A DNA stretch of 64,000 bases from positions 148,987,819-149,051,818 of the forward strand of contig CP136064.1 in assembly GCA_032622095.1 (NCBI GenBank), in the 5' to 3' direction. Positions 1-12,464 of the stretch are shown in pieces (positions within the stretch are counted from its first letter, which is position 1; each line of letters starts with the position of its first letter). Made by a program: the position numbers and the translations under genes. This DNA comes from Siphonodentalium dalli (Eukaryota; Mollusca; Scaphopoda; Gadilida; Siphonodentaliidae). The notes below the pieces were generated by a model, which saw only the letters and a list, made by a program, of their open reading frames with translations, had not been told where the DNA came from and ran no database searches.

Positions 1-188
1 CAGTCATCTTTGCCATTTACTGTTCAGTGGAAAAACGAAAACTGGACAGGGTCGTTCTCATATTTTTACAATAGGATGGGGGTGCCAAATTAAAAAAACA
101 AAAAAATTCGTTACGAAACTCGTCTATTTCTGTGTATGGCTTGACTGTGTAAAGCTGATCAAATACCGCGAAAGATTTTTGAAATCTG

Positions 189-2612
189 AGTAGAAATACC
201 AGAGTTGTGGGCCCTCAAATTTTTTTTTTGGGGGACAATCGGGTTGTCGCCCTATCTCCTTTAAAACGGACAATCATTGCAAATAGTGACACACTTCTAA
301 GTATCCAGACTAACTAGTGCTCGGTGTGAGCCAAATTTTGCCAGTGTCGGTTCAGTATTGTGGTTCTGGGGAGGGGTGGTTTATGGTTCCATATTTTATT
401 TAGTCTCCGAATCAGATGAAACTTGGAATATAACATCTACCCTACAAACTTATCACGACGCTGAAAACAGATCTCAGATCCGTTGGAAAATGGCGGAGAT
501 TTGGACCCTCAAAGTTTGAACTTGGGCCCATATGCTTTCCAATAACCGAAATGTTTTTCGTCTCCGATTCAGATGAAATGCATTCCATACAATATATGTG
601 AGCAGCAGATCACAAAACTGAAAACAATTTTTAAATCCATTGGAAAATAACGGAGTTACGGGTCTTCAAAATTCGCATTTTGAGCCTGGGTTGACAATTT
701 CCCAATCCCGTCACCCAATTTCGAGGCAGGGGTGGGGTCACTTGCAATCACTTGAGATCAACATAAACATGGTAAGGACGTGATATAATCATCCTACTTC
801 CTATTTTCCGTCCCTAAACTACGATGTTTTCAGCTCAAGATTCGCCCTATTATTATACTTCCATGGTGTAACCAAGGAAGTATATTGTTTTTCTACTGAG
901 GTCGTTTTCCGTTTATTTCGAAATACTCAGAAACTGATTGCAGTAGGAACGCGAAATCTCTAGCGAATGTAGGCATCGAAGGTTTACTAGATATAATGGT
1001 ATCCGGATTTCCGCCCAATGTTTCTTGGCGGAGTTATGGCCCTTTTGCGATTATTTTTCATTATTATTATACTTGACACTTTTGTAATCACTATTCCTCG
1101 AAACGTACAAGAAGTAGGAAACTAAAACTTGGTAAGTAGGTTGGGGTACATGAGTTTTATGCCTATGGCCCATAACGATTTTGTCCGCGCTTTCACCGAG
1201 GAGTTATTTCCCTTTATTTGAAAAAATGTCATTTTATTATCTCGGAAATTATAAGAAGCAGAGCATCGAAAATTAGACCGTATGCACGTCTCGATATGCA
1301 CTACTGCCCAAGGGCATCAAAACTTGTGTCCGCGCTTTCCCTGAAGAGTTACTGCCCATAAATAGGCATACACCGAATTCATTGTACTCAGCTGTACTCT
1401 CCTATCATTCCATATAATTGAATTTAGTCTTCACAGTAGAAATACCAGAGTTGTGGGCCCTCAAATTTTTTTTTTGGGGGACAATCGGGTTGTCGCCCTA
1501 TCTCCTTTAAAACGGACAATCATTGCAAATAGTGACACACTTCTAAGTATCCAGACTAACTAGTGCTCGGTGTGAGCCAAATTTTGCCAGTGTCGGTTCA
1601 GTATTGTGGTTCTGGGGAGGGGTGGTTTATGGTTCCATATTTTATTTAGTCTCCGAATCAGATGAAACTTGGAATATAACATCTACCCTACAAACTTATC
1701 ACGACGCTGAAAACAGATCTCAGATCCGTTGGAAAATGGCGGAGATTTGGACCCTCAAAGTTTGAACTTGGGCCCATATGCTTTCCAATAACCGAAATGT
1801 TTTTCGTCTCCGATTCAGATGAAATGCATTCCATACAATATATGTGAGCAGCAGATCACAAAACTGAAAACAATTTTTAAATCCATTGGAAAATAACGGA
1901 GTTACGGGTCTTCAAAATTCGCATTTTGAGCCTGGGTTGACAATTTCCCAATCCCGTCACCCAATTTCGAGGCAGGGGTGGGGTCACTTGCAATCACTTG
2001 AGATCAACATAAACATGGTAAGGACGTGATATAATCATCCTACTTCCTATTTTCCGTCCCTAAACTACGATGTTTTCAGCTCAAGATTCGCCCTATTATT
2101 ATACTTCCATGGTGTAACCAAGGAAGTATATTGTTTTTCTACTGAGGTCGTTTTCCGTTTATTTCGAAATACTCAGAAACTGATTGCAGTAGGAACGCGA
2201 AATCTCTAGCGAATGTAGGCATCGAAGGTTTACTAGATATAATGGTATCCGGATTTCCGCCCAATGTTTCTTGGCGGAGTTATGGCCCTTTTGCGATTAT
2301 TTTTCATTATTATTATACTTGACACTTTTGTAATCACTATTCCTCGAAACGTACAAGAAGTAGGAAACTAAAACTTGGTAAGTAGGTTGGGGTACATGAG
2401 TTTTATGCCTATGGCCCATAACGATTTTGTCCGCGCTTTCACCGAGGAGTTATTTCCCTTTATTTGAAAAAATGTCATTTTATTATCTCGGAAATTATAA
2501 GAAGCAGAGCATCGAAAATTAGACCGTATGCACGTCTCGATATGCACTACTGCCCAAGGGCATCAAAACTTGTGTCCGCGCTTTCCCTGAAGAGTTACTG
2601 CCCATAAATAGG
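189..2612. repeat. Direct duplication, two copies of about 1,178 bp, period 1,246 bp
   Basis: Copy 1 is about 189-1366 and copy 2 about 1435-2612, separated by a 68-bp spacer. By eye the copies are essentially identical, including homopolymer runs. Within the unit, phrases such as GGAGTTATGGCCCTTTT and GAGTTATTTCCCTTTATTTG recur, suggesting an older repeat family. No coding region is seen. The identity means either a recent duplication or an assembly artefact. Confidence 0.9.
854..884. repeat. Short hairpin, 13-bp arms, also at 2100-2130
   Basis: TATACTTCCATGG, five bases, then CCAAGGAAGTATA, with one mismatch in the stem. It is duplicated with the 1,246-bp repeat. It could be a relic of MITE ends or simply a stem-loop. 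Confidence 0.5.
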
Positions 2613-2699
2613 GACACACTACACACCAGGATGAATAAACCAAGTGTTTGTTTGTTTGTTTGTTTTTTTTATAAGTACAGAGCTCTAAATTTTTTATAA

Positions 2700-3605
2700 C
2701 ATATTCCGAATTGGACGAGAGATTCGGACTCAAATATACCGCTTAAACATGTTTTTATCCAGGACTTTCCGTGTTACGGGGTACGGAAATATTGCAGCTA
2801 TTTTTGCCGCCAAATCCAAACCGACTGATTAAAGAGAATGATAATGTCGTAGCAGGTACGTTGACATACTTTATGTACGTCCCAGAAGTTTGACGGCTAT
2901 ACTGTAAATGTAACATGCCCAACGGAGAATGCGTGTCAGGGAAGGTTGAGACATTTGGAAAATTCCACGAAAATTGCAAAGGGGGGAAATTCAAACATCG
3001 AGATAATTTTTTTTAACGAGTACATCTGATGGCTAGTGTTCACGCGCATCTAGAGGGCGATTTTCTAATTTTCAGATGGAACGGTTTACTCGTGACAACA
3101 CTATATACCATAAATGTGTATACTTACGTAGTCTATCACTAACCGATTATTAGCCCAAATCCAAACGGGCTAATGTAGGAGCGAGTTTCTCGCAGGAGCA
3201 TGTAAGCCGGTATACTGTAGGTACGCCTACTAAATTTGACCGCTCTACTATAAACGCAACCTGCTCAAGGGAGTGTTTGTGTCGGGTGGGTTCAGATTTG
3301 TCAAATTCCACCGAAGATCAAATGGGGAAAATTACTCCGAAAATCAGATATTGAGATAAAAACTTTTCGACGAGTGGATGTGATAAGTAGTATCTAAACG
3401 CAAGATTAGGACGCTTTTTAAAGATTTAGATTGGACGGTTTAACGCTGGTAGCGTTTAACGTTGTAACGGGTGATATATAATACTCAAATTCAAACCCTC
3501 TCTTCATGACGCAAATTCAAACGGACTTGTCTAAAAGCAAGGCAAATGCATGAACATGCTCACCGATATACTATACAGGTATGTCCGCTCTACTATAAAA
3601 GTAAC
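2700..3605. repeat. Diverged tandem repeat, period about 354 bp
   Basis: An ACGAG...GATGTGATAAGTAG segment near 3370-3445 matches 3016-3090 at moderate identity (both end in GGAACGGTTTA or GGACGGTTTA). A weaker earlier unit starts near 2710. The last unit runs into Helitron-like core repeats near 3590. No gene is seen. Confidence 0.55.
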
Positions 3606-4013
3606 CTATTGTTACGATTTGACCTGTCCAAAACACTCCCCGGACAAAAGTTTCCCTAGGTATAAAATTTTGTCGAAATCCGTTCGTTTTACCCGATTTG
3701 ACCTTGAACTGACCATTTCGAAGGTCAATGTTAGGTCGGGCCACAATTTGACCCACCCAAAAGACTCCCCGGATAAAAGTACCCCTAGGTATCAAATTTC
3801 GTTGAAATCAGTCTGTTTTGCCAGATTTGACCTTGGATTTACATTTTTGAAGGCCAAGGTCAGGTCGGGGATCGCGATTTGACCCGTCCGAAACACTCCA
3901 TGAATAAAAGTACCCATATTTATCAAATTTTGTCAAAATCCGTCCAGCAGTTTTCCCGGTCATAGCTAACAGACAAACAAACAGACAGACAGAAGTCCCA
4001 AAATATATATTAA
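3585..4013 (-). mobile_element. Helitron-like element, 5' part, diverged subfamily
   Basis: Read on the minus strand it begins TTTAATATATATTTTGGG, then CTTCTGTCTGTCTG, an entry block (ACGGATTTTGACAAAATTTG) and degenerate core repeats of about 115 bp with 'GGTCAA' and 'GACGGGTCAAATCG' phrases. The right-hand boundary abuts the CTAG end of the next element. The 3' hairpin end was not found, so this copy is probably truncated. Confidence 0.6.
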
Positions 4014-4014
4014 A

Positions 4015-4768
4015 CTAGCAGGTGGACCCGACTTCGACCGAGCTCTTTCCCCTTTGGTTTTCGGCGAATTGCGCGATTTGACCTTGAATTGTCAATTTTG
4101 AAGGTCAATGTAAGGTGGAGTCACGATTTGACCCGTCCAAAACACTGCCCGGACAAAAGTACCCGACAGAAGTACCCATCGAAATCCATCCTGTTTTACC
4201 CGATTTGACCTTGAAGTGATAACTTTGAAAGTCAAGGTCGGGTCGGGGTCACGATATAACCCGTCCAAAACACCCAGTGGACAAACGTAACCATAGGTAT
4301 CAAATTTCATGGAAATCCCATCAAAATTCGCGATTTTACCTTGAATTGACCCGATATTAATGTCAAGGTCACGTCGCACGGGAAAATGGATAGGCTTATG
4401 AGACTCCCCATACTAAAGTATCCCTAGACACTAATTTTTAATTGAAATCCACGGCGTTTGACCTTGAAGTGACCCGATTTCAAGGTCAAGGTCACGTCGC
4501 ACGGGCAAATTAATAGGCATATGCCACTCCCCGGCCGTATGTACCCCCACATACCAAGTTTCATCGAAATCCCGTGATATTCGGGCGTTTGACCTTGAAA
4601 TGACCCGACTTCAAGGTCAAGGTCACGTCGCACGGGCAAATTAATATGCCTATGCCACTTCCCGGACGAAAGTACCTCCACATACCAAGTTTCATCGATA
4701 TCGGTTCGGCCGTTTTCGAGTTCATCGCGATCACACACACACCCTGATCTTCCAAAATGGATAATAGA
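4015..4768 (-). mobile_element. Helitron-like non-autonomous element
   Basis: Minus-strand order: start TC at 4768, TATTATCCATTTTGG, AGATCAGGGTGTGTG, the GATGAACTCGAAAACGGCCG entry block, three to four core repeats of about 120 bp ('GTGACCTTGACCTTGAA', 'GGGTACTTTTGTC'), the AT-rich-to-GC hairpin (GGTCGAAGTCGGG), then CCACCTG and CTAG at 4018-4015. The next host base on that strand is T, and the base before TC is A, as for Helitron insertion between A and T. Confidence 0.75.
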
Positions 4769-6505
4769 TTTAGAAATGACAATGCAAGTGCACCATCGGA
4801 TCAAAAGGCAACAATATGCATTCGTATAAAGAGGAACACACACACGCATAACACTCACATGGTATGGGGTGGGATGGGATACCATGGAATTATATCTGAT
4901 TCCATGGAATCTGACCTCTAGTTATAGTTGGTTTTGTAGTCATGTTTCAAGGTTTTAATGTCACATAAAAGTTTACTTTGTAGATTGGATTGTTTGCAAA
5001 TTGTTGGAGTACCCATCCCAATCAATAAAAGATCGAGGAACTGAGATAAATGTTCATTAAAACTATATGAATTAAATTAATACGGACCATGCAGCTTAGT
5101 TCTCTGATATTTAGGATTGTCACGATTCGGTAAAATTCAGAGTAATTAATTCGATCGGCAAACTTTTGAACACTCTCATAAAAGAAATCGCTATATCGCT
5201 GCATGTTAAGTAGAAATCAAATCCCCGTGAGACGTAATGGGTTAATGGCCGGCCAGCTAGGTATTCACAATGGGCGAGTAAAGCAGCGAGAGACACACCT
5301 AACTATGCCATAACTAGTACCTATGATGGACAAATGTATAAAAAAAATATATACCACAGTTAAACACCAATTATGACATTGCTACCGTGGTACGTGTAAC
5401 ACAGGCCGACAATATCAATATTATAGTGCAGCGGCCAAATGCCAAAAGTGGTCGGGTACCCCTGGTAAAACAAGTTGAAACCCAATATTTCTTTGAAGGA
5501 GAAATATATATTGTTCACGAAAATGATAGTGAAAAGTAAAGGAATTGATGGTGGCTGTTGTCAAATCGACGATGAACGATATACCCACCAGTGAATTTTT
5601 CAGGAAATTAACGATTTTGGTCAAGCTAGCCCTGCGGCAATGTCCTAACTTATTTGACAACATTGTTGGTGTTAAATTACTACATCATATCATATATATA
5701 CTTGATATTCAAAAAGTGTTGGTTAATTTGGATTATCCTGCCATTTGGAGCCTAAACATTTTATTTTTTCTGAAAAATCTCTCTTTTTTACAATTATTTT
5801 TTTCAAACATTATCATTCACACGGATTTTGCAATAATGCCGAAATAGTTAATCAATATGGTGTAGCAATTATATGACAAGCATATTTAGCAAGAAGTTAA
5901 CAGAAATTTTGGTCGGTATGCGAGATACTGGATTTTAGTTACCCTCCCCAAACACGGTGATTTGTCGAAAAAATTACATATTTTTGTTAACGTCTTTACA
6001 ACTTTTTCTAATTGATCTTGATGTGACCCAATATGAATCTTGCACTGAAATGTTTGTCCAGATATACCGTTTAATTGATTAGAGATGTGTTCAGGCGTCC
6101 AGATCCCCAGTCACTACAACAACATATTTTATTGATAGCAGGTAATTATACATGCATTAGCATCGATTTTATATTACTAAAATATGTGTTATAAACAACA
6201 CATCACCAACTATAGTATTCATATGGCTCAGCAGTATCTGGACATCACATGCAGAAAGAATTTGACAGAAATTGTGAACGGGTTGTCATATATTGGATTT
6301 TAGCTACCGCTCCCCCAAACATGTTTTTATAAAAAAAAACATATTTATGATAAAGACAATACACACTTCTCTGAATGATTCTAATGGGACCAAATCGTGA
6401 TTCATGTGATGAAAACCGGATCCGTAGACACCGGGTGCGTGGTTAAAAATGTCCTCAGGCTTCTAAACCCCCCATTTACTTATTTTATTTATAACATGTA
6501 ATTTA
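4769..6505. other. Non-coding stretch with a weak tandem repeat
   Basis: No gene is supported. 5890-6130 and 6250-6480 are diverged copies (period about 360 bp) sharing 'ACAGAAATT', 'GGATTTTAG' and 'CTACCCTCCCCAAACA'-like phrases. A short hairpin built on CCATGGAAT repeats lies near 4880-4915. ORFs at 5421-5663 and 5545-5847 lie opposite each other in AT-rich sequence and show no domain. Confidence 0.5.
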
Positions 6506-6526
6506 TCTATTATATATTTTGGAAGA

Positions 6527-6560
<34 letters not shown>

Positions 6561-7422
6561 CGCGATGGACTCGAACACGGCTGGACCGATTTCGACCAAA
6601 CTTGGTACGGACACGTAATTCGACCCGGGAACGAACATGGGCTTATTGATTTTCAGATCCGAGGTCAACTTTTCACGTGCCGAGGTCAAATCTGTTTTTA
6701 CGCTGTGTTACGGGACTTTCATTTGAGTTCGGTGCTTACAAATCGATTCGAAACAGCGCGAATAATAAAATGCCAGTCATAATAATGACACTGTGAGAAT
6801 CTTTCGTGTGTCCTCTTTCCAACGATATATAATGCGTATGTATCCGTTTTAGTTATCTGCCTCAATTATCAAGAAGAAGTGGTACTATCTTCCATCAGGA
6901 TAAAAACAATGCGTAACTTCTATGACGTCGTTAGAGGTCATAACGTTAGATCACGTTAACGCTTAACCGGCCGATGCATTTAACTGTTTCAGATGTATTG
7001 GCGATATCTCGGGACACCGATGTAAATTTATCTTTACGTTGAAACTTGATAATTAATGAGCGTGTGTGTATGAGGCGCGTTTATATACTTGAGTGGAAAT
7101 CAAATCGGGTTAAACTGGTGGATTTTTACGGACGAAATTTGATGCATAGGGTATCTCGGTATCCGCTGGGCCGATTTCCCGGTATCCGCTGGGCCGATTT
7201 CCACAATTTTTGGGGTGTTGGTGTTTGACCCCACCTGACCTTCAAAATGGTCAATTCAAGGTCAAATCGGGTAAAACCGGATGGATTTCGACGGGTACTT
7301 TTGTCGGGTACTTTTGTTCGGGCACTGTGTTTTGGACGGGTCAAATCGTGACCCCACTTGACCTTGGCCTTCAAAATAGACAATTCAAGGTCAAACCCGG
7401 ACGAAGTCGGGTCACCTTCTAG
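6506..7422 (+). mobile_element. Helitron-like element, subfamily 1, long form
   Basis: It starts TCTATTATATATTTTGG, followed by a GT microsatellite (about 6529-6560), the entry block (CGCGATGGACTCGAACACGG), a conserved block of about 500 bp found in four other copies here, core repeats ('GGTCAATTCAAGGTCAAA'), and the end ACGAAGTCGGG, TCACCTT, CTAG. It is joined head-to-tail, without spacer, to the next copy at 7423. Confidence 0.8.
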
Positions 7423-8202
7423 TCTATTATATATTTTGGAAGATCTGTTTGTTTGTGTGTGTGTAATCGATGAACTCGAAAACGGCCGACCCGATTTCGA
7501 TGAAACTTGGTATGTGGGGGTATTTTCGGCCGGGGGGTGACATAGGCCTATTGATTTTCAGATCCGAGGTCAACTTTTCACGTGCCGAGGTCAAATCTGT
7601 TTTTACGCTGTGTTACGGGACTTTCATTTGAGTTCGGTGCTTACAAATCGATTCGAAACAGCGAGAATAATAAAATGCCAGTCATAATAATGACACTGTG
7701 AGAATCTTTCGTGTTTCCTCTTTCCAACGATATATAATGCGTATGTATCCGTTTTAGTTATCTGCCTCAATTATCAAGAAGAAGTGGTACTATCTTCCTT
7801 CAGGATAAAAACAATGCGTAACTGCTATGACGTCCTTAGGGGTCATAACGTTAGATCACGTTAACGCTTAACCGGCCGAAGCATTTGACTGTTTCAGACG
7901 TCTTGGCGATATCTCGGGCACCGATGGTAATTTATCTTTACGTTGAAACTTGATAATTAATGCGCGTGTATATGAGGCGCGTTTATATACTTGAGTGGAA
8001 ATCAAATCGGGTTAAACTGGCGGATTTTTACGGACGAAATTTGATGCATAGGGTATCTCGGTATCCGCTGGGCCGATTTCCCGGTATCCGCTGGGCCGAT
8101 TTCCACAATTTTTGGCGTGTTGGTGTTTGACCCCACCTGACCGTGACCTTCAAAATGGTCAATTCAAGGTCAAAGCCCGGACGAAGTCGGGTCACCTTCT
8201 AG
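7423..8202 (+). mobile_element. Helitron-like element, subfamily 1
   Basis: It starts TCTATTATATATTTTGG directly after the preceding CTAG. It has a T/G microsatellite, the entry block, the conserved block, one core repeat, the hairpin GCCCGGACGAAGTCGGGT (8175-8192) and CTAG at 8199-8202, followed by T. It lacks the additional core repeat present in its tandem neighbour, so core copy number varies between copies. Confidence 0.82.
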
Positions 8203-8439
8203 TATTAATATATAACGATTTTGTAGAACTAATGTATTAGTTATAAACGACACATAATATAGACTAACATATACAGAACAAAATCATTGTTGCTACCATA
8301 GTTATTGTTAGTGGCCCACTAAATCGACCAAAATATAGAAAAATGGATATTGTATTTTATATCTCATAAACTAGTCTGACCAATGAGGCAAGCGTTAGTT
8401 CAAATATGTTCTATGTTTTTGGTGTCCCCCTACACTATT

Positions 8440-10650
8440 AGAAGTAATTAGCACACACCACGAACTGATAGAATATGATCTCAATATTAACTGAGGGTGT
8501 GTATTCTGATTCTGATTCTGATACATGGGATATTGGAAATGCACATTGTTTATGGATGGGTTGGTTCCCGAAATAGTGTGGCACTTTACAAAACATGGCT
8601 GCATGGAAAATATGAAAGGCGAATTTTCTTTTTTGCGAGAACACTCTACCCGATATAAAGTCTTGAACACATAACGAATTGAAGCTATATGAACTCTGTA
8701 TATTAACTGAGAAGGTAGTGCTATAAGGAATACATCATTTGTATGGGTGGCTTTTGTCTGTGTTGCTTTACACATAGCGGCTGATAAATAAGAACGACGA
8801 ATTTGCTATGTTTTGATGACCATTTAAAGTGTTAACGTTGAACACACCACCAACTGAGAATGTGGACAAAGGGTAGTAATGTCAGGATATACACAATGTT
8901 TATGGATGGGTTGGTTCTCGAAAGTATGTGACACATTATAAAAAGCAGATGGCAAACGACAAAGGCGAATATTTTTTGTTGTACCCCTTTATAAACCAAT
9001 TTAAACTCTTGAATACACCATGCACTGAAGATGTATGCTCACAATATTAACTGACACTGTGAACTATGGTCATTTACAAAAGGTGGCTGGAAAATACGAA
9101 AGTTGAATTTTCTTTGTTTGAGGCCGCATACCAAAGTTGCAGTCTTAAACACACCACGAACTAAAAGGATATGCTCTCAATATTAACTGAGGGTATGGAC
9201 AAATGGTTGTTATATAAGGAAATACACGTCTTTAATGTATGGGTTTGGTTCCCGAATGTCTGGGACAATTTTATAGTGGCTATCAAACGAGAAAGGCGAA
9301 TTATCACTGTGTGTACGGGTGCCCTTAACCCATTTGAACACGAACAGAAGCTATATGCTCTCGATATTAACTGAGTGTATAAATGAAAGGTAGTGCTTTT
9401 TAGGGAACATACAATATATATGGGTAGTTTGGTTCCCGAAATCATAGAGCACTTTACAAAAGGCGGCTGGCAAATACGAAAGGTGAATATTCTTTGTTTT
9501 GAGGCTATCGTATCCCATTTGAAGTCTTGAATACACCGTGAACTGAAAGGATATGCTCCCAATATTAACTAATGGTGTAGAGAAATTGACGCCATGTCAA
9601 TAAATATACACCTTTTATGGATGGGTTAGTTTTCAAGTGTCTGGGACGTATTACAAAAAGCGGGTGGCAAACGAGAAAGGCGAATTATCACTGTTTTGGG
9701 GTCCTCATATGCACTGAAGTTATATGCTCCAAGACTTAGCTGAATATGTAACGAAAGTTACTGCTATCAAGGAATTATCAATTGATATGCGTTATGGTTG
9801 CCCCGAAATCCTGCGGCACTTTACAAAAAGCGGCTGGCAAATACGAAATGAGCATGTTCTATGTTTTGAGGACCCCACTATCCCACTTGGAGTCTTAGCC
9901 ACGACACGAGCTTAAAGGGGTACTGTACGCCATTTTCATTAAATTTTCATTTTCATTAAGATGTATTCTGTAAACGCTCAGGTTAATAGGCTATCTTAAA
10001 ATTTAATAATTTAAAAGTTAATAATTTGATATAAATTGAATTTATGACTGGAGCCATAAAATGGCGTCAATTAAATTACGAATTACCGTAATCAAAAATA
10101 GTAATTGAGGGATACTGGATTTTAAAACCGATCGCACACACGATTGCTTAAAATATTATGATGATAGGGGGAGAACACTCAAGCCACTCACTGACTAGCG
10201 ACGATCCAATAACTTAAATGATTATATGGGACTAGTATGCATATAATATAACTTTTATTTGATTCATTTGGTTGAAAACTTTACAAAAATTACTCGACAA
10301 CGACAATTTGTATTTTTGCATTCCGGTAAATTTGTCATCCGTAACATGACTTCGTACTCAACAGACTTTCAAATAATGGAAAAATTGTTACCTTATTCTC
10401 CGACTCGGAGACTATAGAAACCAACAACAACATGTGGCGTACAGTACCCCTTTAAGTGATATGCTCTCGGTTTTTTAACTGTGGTGTGAAGAAATGGTAG
10501 TAGTATCCAGAAATACACATATGTTGGGATGGTTCCAGAAAGTCTGTAGCACTTTGCAACAAGAGGATGGCAAACGAAAAAGGCTAATTTGCATTGTCTT
10601 AGGGGACTCCAATTCCTATTTGAAGTCTTGCACACACCACTGGCTAAAGG
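8440..10650. repeat. Diverged satellite, about ten units of 175-190 bp
   Basis: Each unit contains a version of CACACCACGAACTGA, GATATGCTC, CAATATTAACTGA, GGATGGGTTGGTTCCCGAAA and CACTTTACAAAA, then AAAGGCGAATT. Units begin near 8452, 8669, 8840, 9013, 9147, 9340, 9530, 9714, 9896 and 10630. The array is interrupted by a MITE at 9912-10455. ORFs through it are incidental. Confidence 0.8.
9912..10455. mobile_element. TTAA-flanked MITE, copy 1
   Basis: TTAA, then AGGGGTACTGTACGCCA at the left; the reverse complement (TGGCGTACAGTACCCCT) and TTAA at the right. The TTAA duplication suggests a piggyBac-type integrase acted in trans. Removing it restores a satellite unit (CACGAGCTTAA then GTGATATGCTC), which confirms the edges. 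The interior is non-coding and shares 'GGAGCCATAAAATGG' with copy 2 at 36661. Confidence 0.82.
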
Positions 10651-10716
10651 CATATGCTATAAATATCACCGCGATTGTGCCCGACGATTTGCAAACGAGG
10701 CTGAACTGTTATATTT

Positions 10717-12050
10717 AACGAGGCCCACCCGAGTGACCACATAGGAGTATACGATAATCAAAATGGAGTTTTACATTTTATTACAAAAAATGGCACTGCT
10801 TTAGTCTGAGTTTCTCTGACTCGCAAATTAATTTCTTCTTGTTGATGTTAAGATGGAAGAATTCACATAAAAAAAACCATAGCTGTACAGTAATTGTTGC
10901 ATAGACATAAGGGTTACCCTGAATAGTATATCACTCAAACTGCTCTGGGCTGACTCAAATTAGGCATGGACCCAGCAATAATGTTTACTGATCTACATTC
11001 AGTCTGCTCCAATATTCCAATATGTGAATAATAGTATGGGATAGCGATTGCGCGGCCAACGATATACTGAACTGACAAGAAATATCAATATGTACATAGT
11101 ACATAAAAAAGTTAATAATTAGGATCATATGTCCTATTTTTCAGACAAAGAAAATGGGAAGAAACAGATTCGACCAAAGAAAGAGAAGGATGCTGTCCAT
11201 GGATAGGCAAGGTATTCCAGATACAGACGCGCCAAGACGAAATTCCCCTGCAACACCACACATGTATTAGACATTGGAGAATTTTGACGAGACTCTAAAC
11301 ATTTGCTCCACATAAGCAGTGGAAGTTCAATACTAGGCCAATATTGCATGCAAATCGAACGCTGTTCGATCAACATATATAGCTCATTCTGTGCGGAAAG
11401 TTCGTATGAGTGGGAATTCGATGATGGGAAAGGCATTGATTTGTCACCAACTCTAGTAGCCGTGATAGAAGAGCAGAAGACATTAAACATATCTTCAGTC
11501 TGCTGGCACCCAGGGAGTTTCCTCTTGACTTGTATTTTCGTTACTTTTATAATATTGAAGTCGTGCTTAAGAGCCGAGATGCGATATTCACGTCAAACAA
11601 CTGAGTTTATGAGTGGAATGGTTTCTTTCCCTTTTTATTTTTTTGAAAAATAGGACATAATGATCCTAATTATTAACTTAGTTATGTAATATGTACATAT
11701 ATTAAGACGTCTTGTTAGTTCAGTATATCTTTGGCCGCGCAATCGCTATCCCATAGTATTATTCTACAGACTGTAGATCAGTAAACATTCATTATTGCAG
11801 GGTCCGTGACTCCGTGCCTATTTTGAGTCAGAACAGTGCAGTTGGGGTGATATAACATTCATGATTATGCAACAATCAATGTATACAGCCAAGTGATTGT
11901 ATGTGAATTGTCATCTTACCATCACCATGACGTGTAGCATTTGCGAGTCAGAGAGACTCGGGCTAAAGCAGTGCCATTTTATGTACCAAAAATTAAAACT
12001 CCATTTTCATAATCGTACTCCTATATGTAGTCACTCGGATGGGCCTCGTT
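10717..12050. mobile_element. Foldback element with arms of about 430 bp
   Basis: The left arm (about 10717-11190) starts AACGAGGCCCACCCGAGTGA; the right arm (about 11600-12050) is its diverged reverse complement ending TCACTCGGATGGGCCTCGTT. Arms share TGGCACTGCTTTAG, GCGATTGCGCGGCCAACGAT and AATTAGGATCAT segments. The central part of about 450 bp encodes no recognisable protein; the two ORFs there overlap on opposite strands. No convincing target duplication was found. Confidence 0.75.
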
Positions 12051-12464
12051 GAGCCTCGATGGTAAATCACCGCTAACCACCCTTCACGTTTACCGCCATC
12101 GGATGCTTATTCTGAGGAATTTTGGGCTAACAAATTTTGTCGGCTTGGGGTAATATTTGGCTTCAAGTACATTCAATCCAAAATAGCGAGTAGTGTATTT
12201 TTCCGTGAACAATAATGGATGTTTTGTCAACAGTGCCGGTATTTTCGTCATGAGTGACCATTTTCTGACACACATACAGCATTATATATGGTTTTCTCTG
12301 TCGCTCAATTTAACCACTGACGAACCTGAAACAGATAATATACATACCTCTCCATTTATCCGGAATCTTTGGTTTTGTGTGGAGTTTTAAATTCCTGTCT
12401 CCAAAAATGCTTCTTTGGCTGCTTGGAGCGGCCTCCGAGTGCTCGGAGCGACCTTCGACCGATT

